Of a stretch of 64,000 nt of DNA, positions 63,982-64,000 are shown piece by piece. The DNA comes from Diprion similis (taxonomy: Eukaryota; Arthropoda; Insecta; Hymenoptera; Diprionidae). The position numbers were made by a program, and so were the translations under genes. The notes beneath the pieces are model-generated. The model saw only the letters and a program-made list of their open reading frames with translations, did no database searches and was not told the origin of the DNA. Within the stretch, counting starts at the first letter, position 1, and every line of letters starts with the position of its first letter. Location of the stretch: positions 4,045,001-4,109,000 of the forward strand of contig NC_060113.1 of NCBI RefSeq assembly GCF_021155765.1, read 5' to 3'.

Positions 63982-64000
63982 TTTTTCCAATTTTTACTTA

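Overview
The window reads as nuclear DNA from an insect. Hymenoptera (sawfly or wasp) is my best guess, but that rests only on the style of the sequence and of the two proteins. The support is: spliced genes with GT-AG introns, a eukaryotic tRNA-Phe with a Pol III terminator, AT-rich spacers, and a very high density of microsatellites ((AT)n, (GA)n, (GGTA)n, (CTTT)n, (CGT)n, (TTC)n) and homopolymers. I cannot name the species.

All genes I can defend lie in the last 3.5 kb. A tRNA-Phe(GAA) gene is on the minus strand at 60524-60596. About 700 bp to its right, divergently arranged, is a complete three-coding-exon gene for lipid droplet-associated hydrolase (LDAH; 61295-62383, plus strand, 309 aa, with a Ser123-Asp257-His286 triad). 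Tail to tail with it, across about 480 bp, is a complete four-exon gene for mitochondrial small-subunit ribosomal protein mS23 (mRpS23; 62866-63981, minus strand, 164 aa). These are unrelated housekeeping functions: decoding, lipid-droplet metabolism and mitochondrial translation. Nothing suggests that they form a system.

The other 60 kb is a gene desert, or the long intron or upstream region of a gene not visible here. It holds four copies of a TA-flanked inverted-repeat element (MITE, Tc1/mariner-like by target site) at 5.3, 33.0, 38.1 and 42.2 kb. Two are full length, one is truncated and one is internally deleted. A separate segment of about 770 bp occurs twice in opposite orientation (671-1438 and 36137-36901), and a degenerate dispersed repeat occurs at 7.9 and 29.3 kb. 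There is a possible LINE reverse-transcriptase relic at 57.0 kb. Several islands are free of simple repeats and look like regulatory DNA or promoters: 28.8-29.1, 34.97-35.13, 42.78-43.0, 54.6-56.05 and 58.3-59.3 kb. Nearly all the open reading frames in the desert are simple-repeat translations.

I found no CRISPR array, no intact autonomous transposon, no rRNA and no recognisable known miRNA. I did not find a convincing undescribed biological system. The items most worth checking are the MITE family, the inverted 770-bp repeat with its sharp breakpoint, and the regulatory-looking islands.
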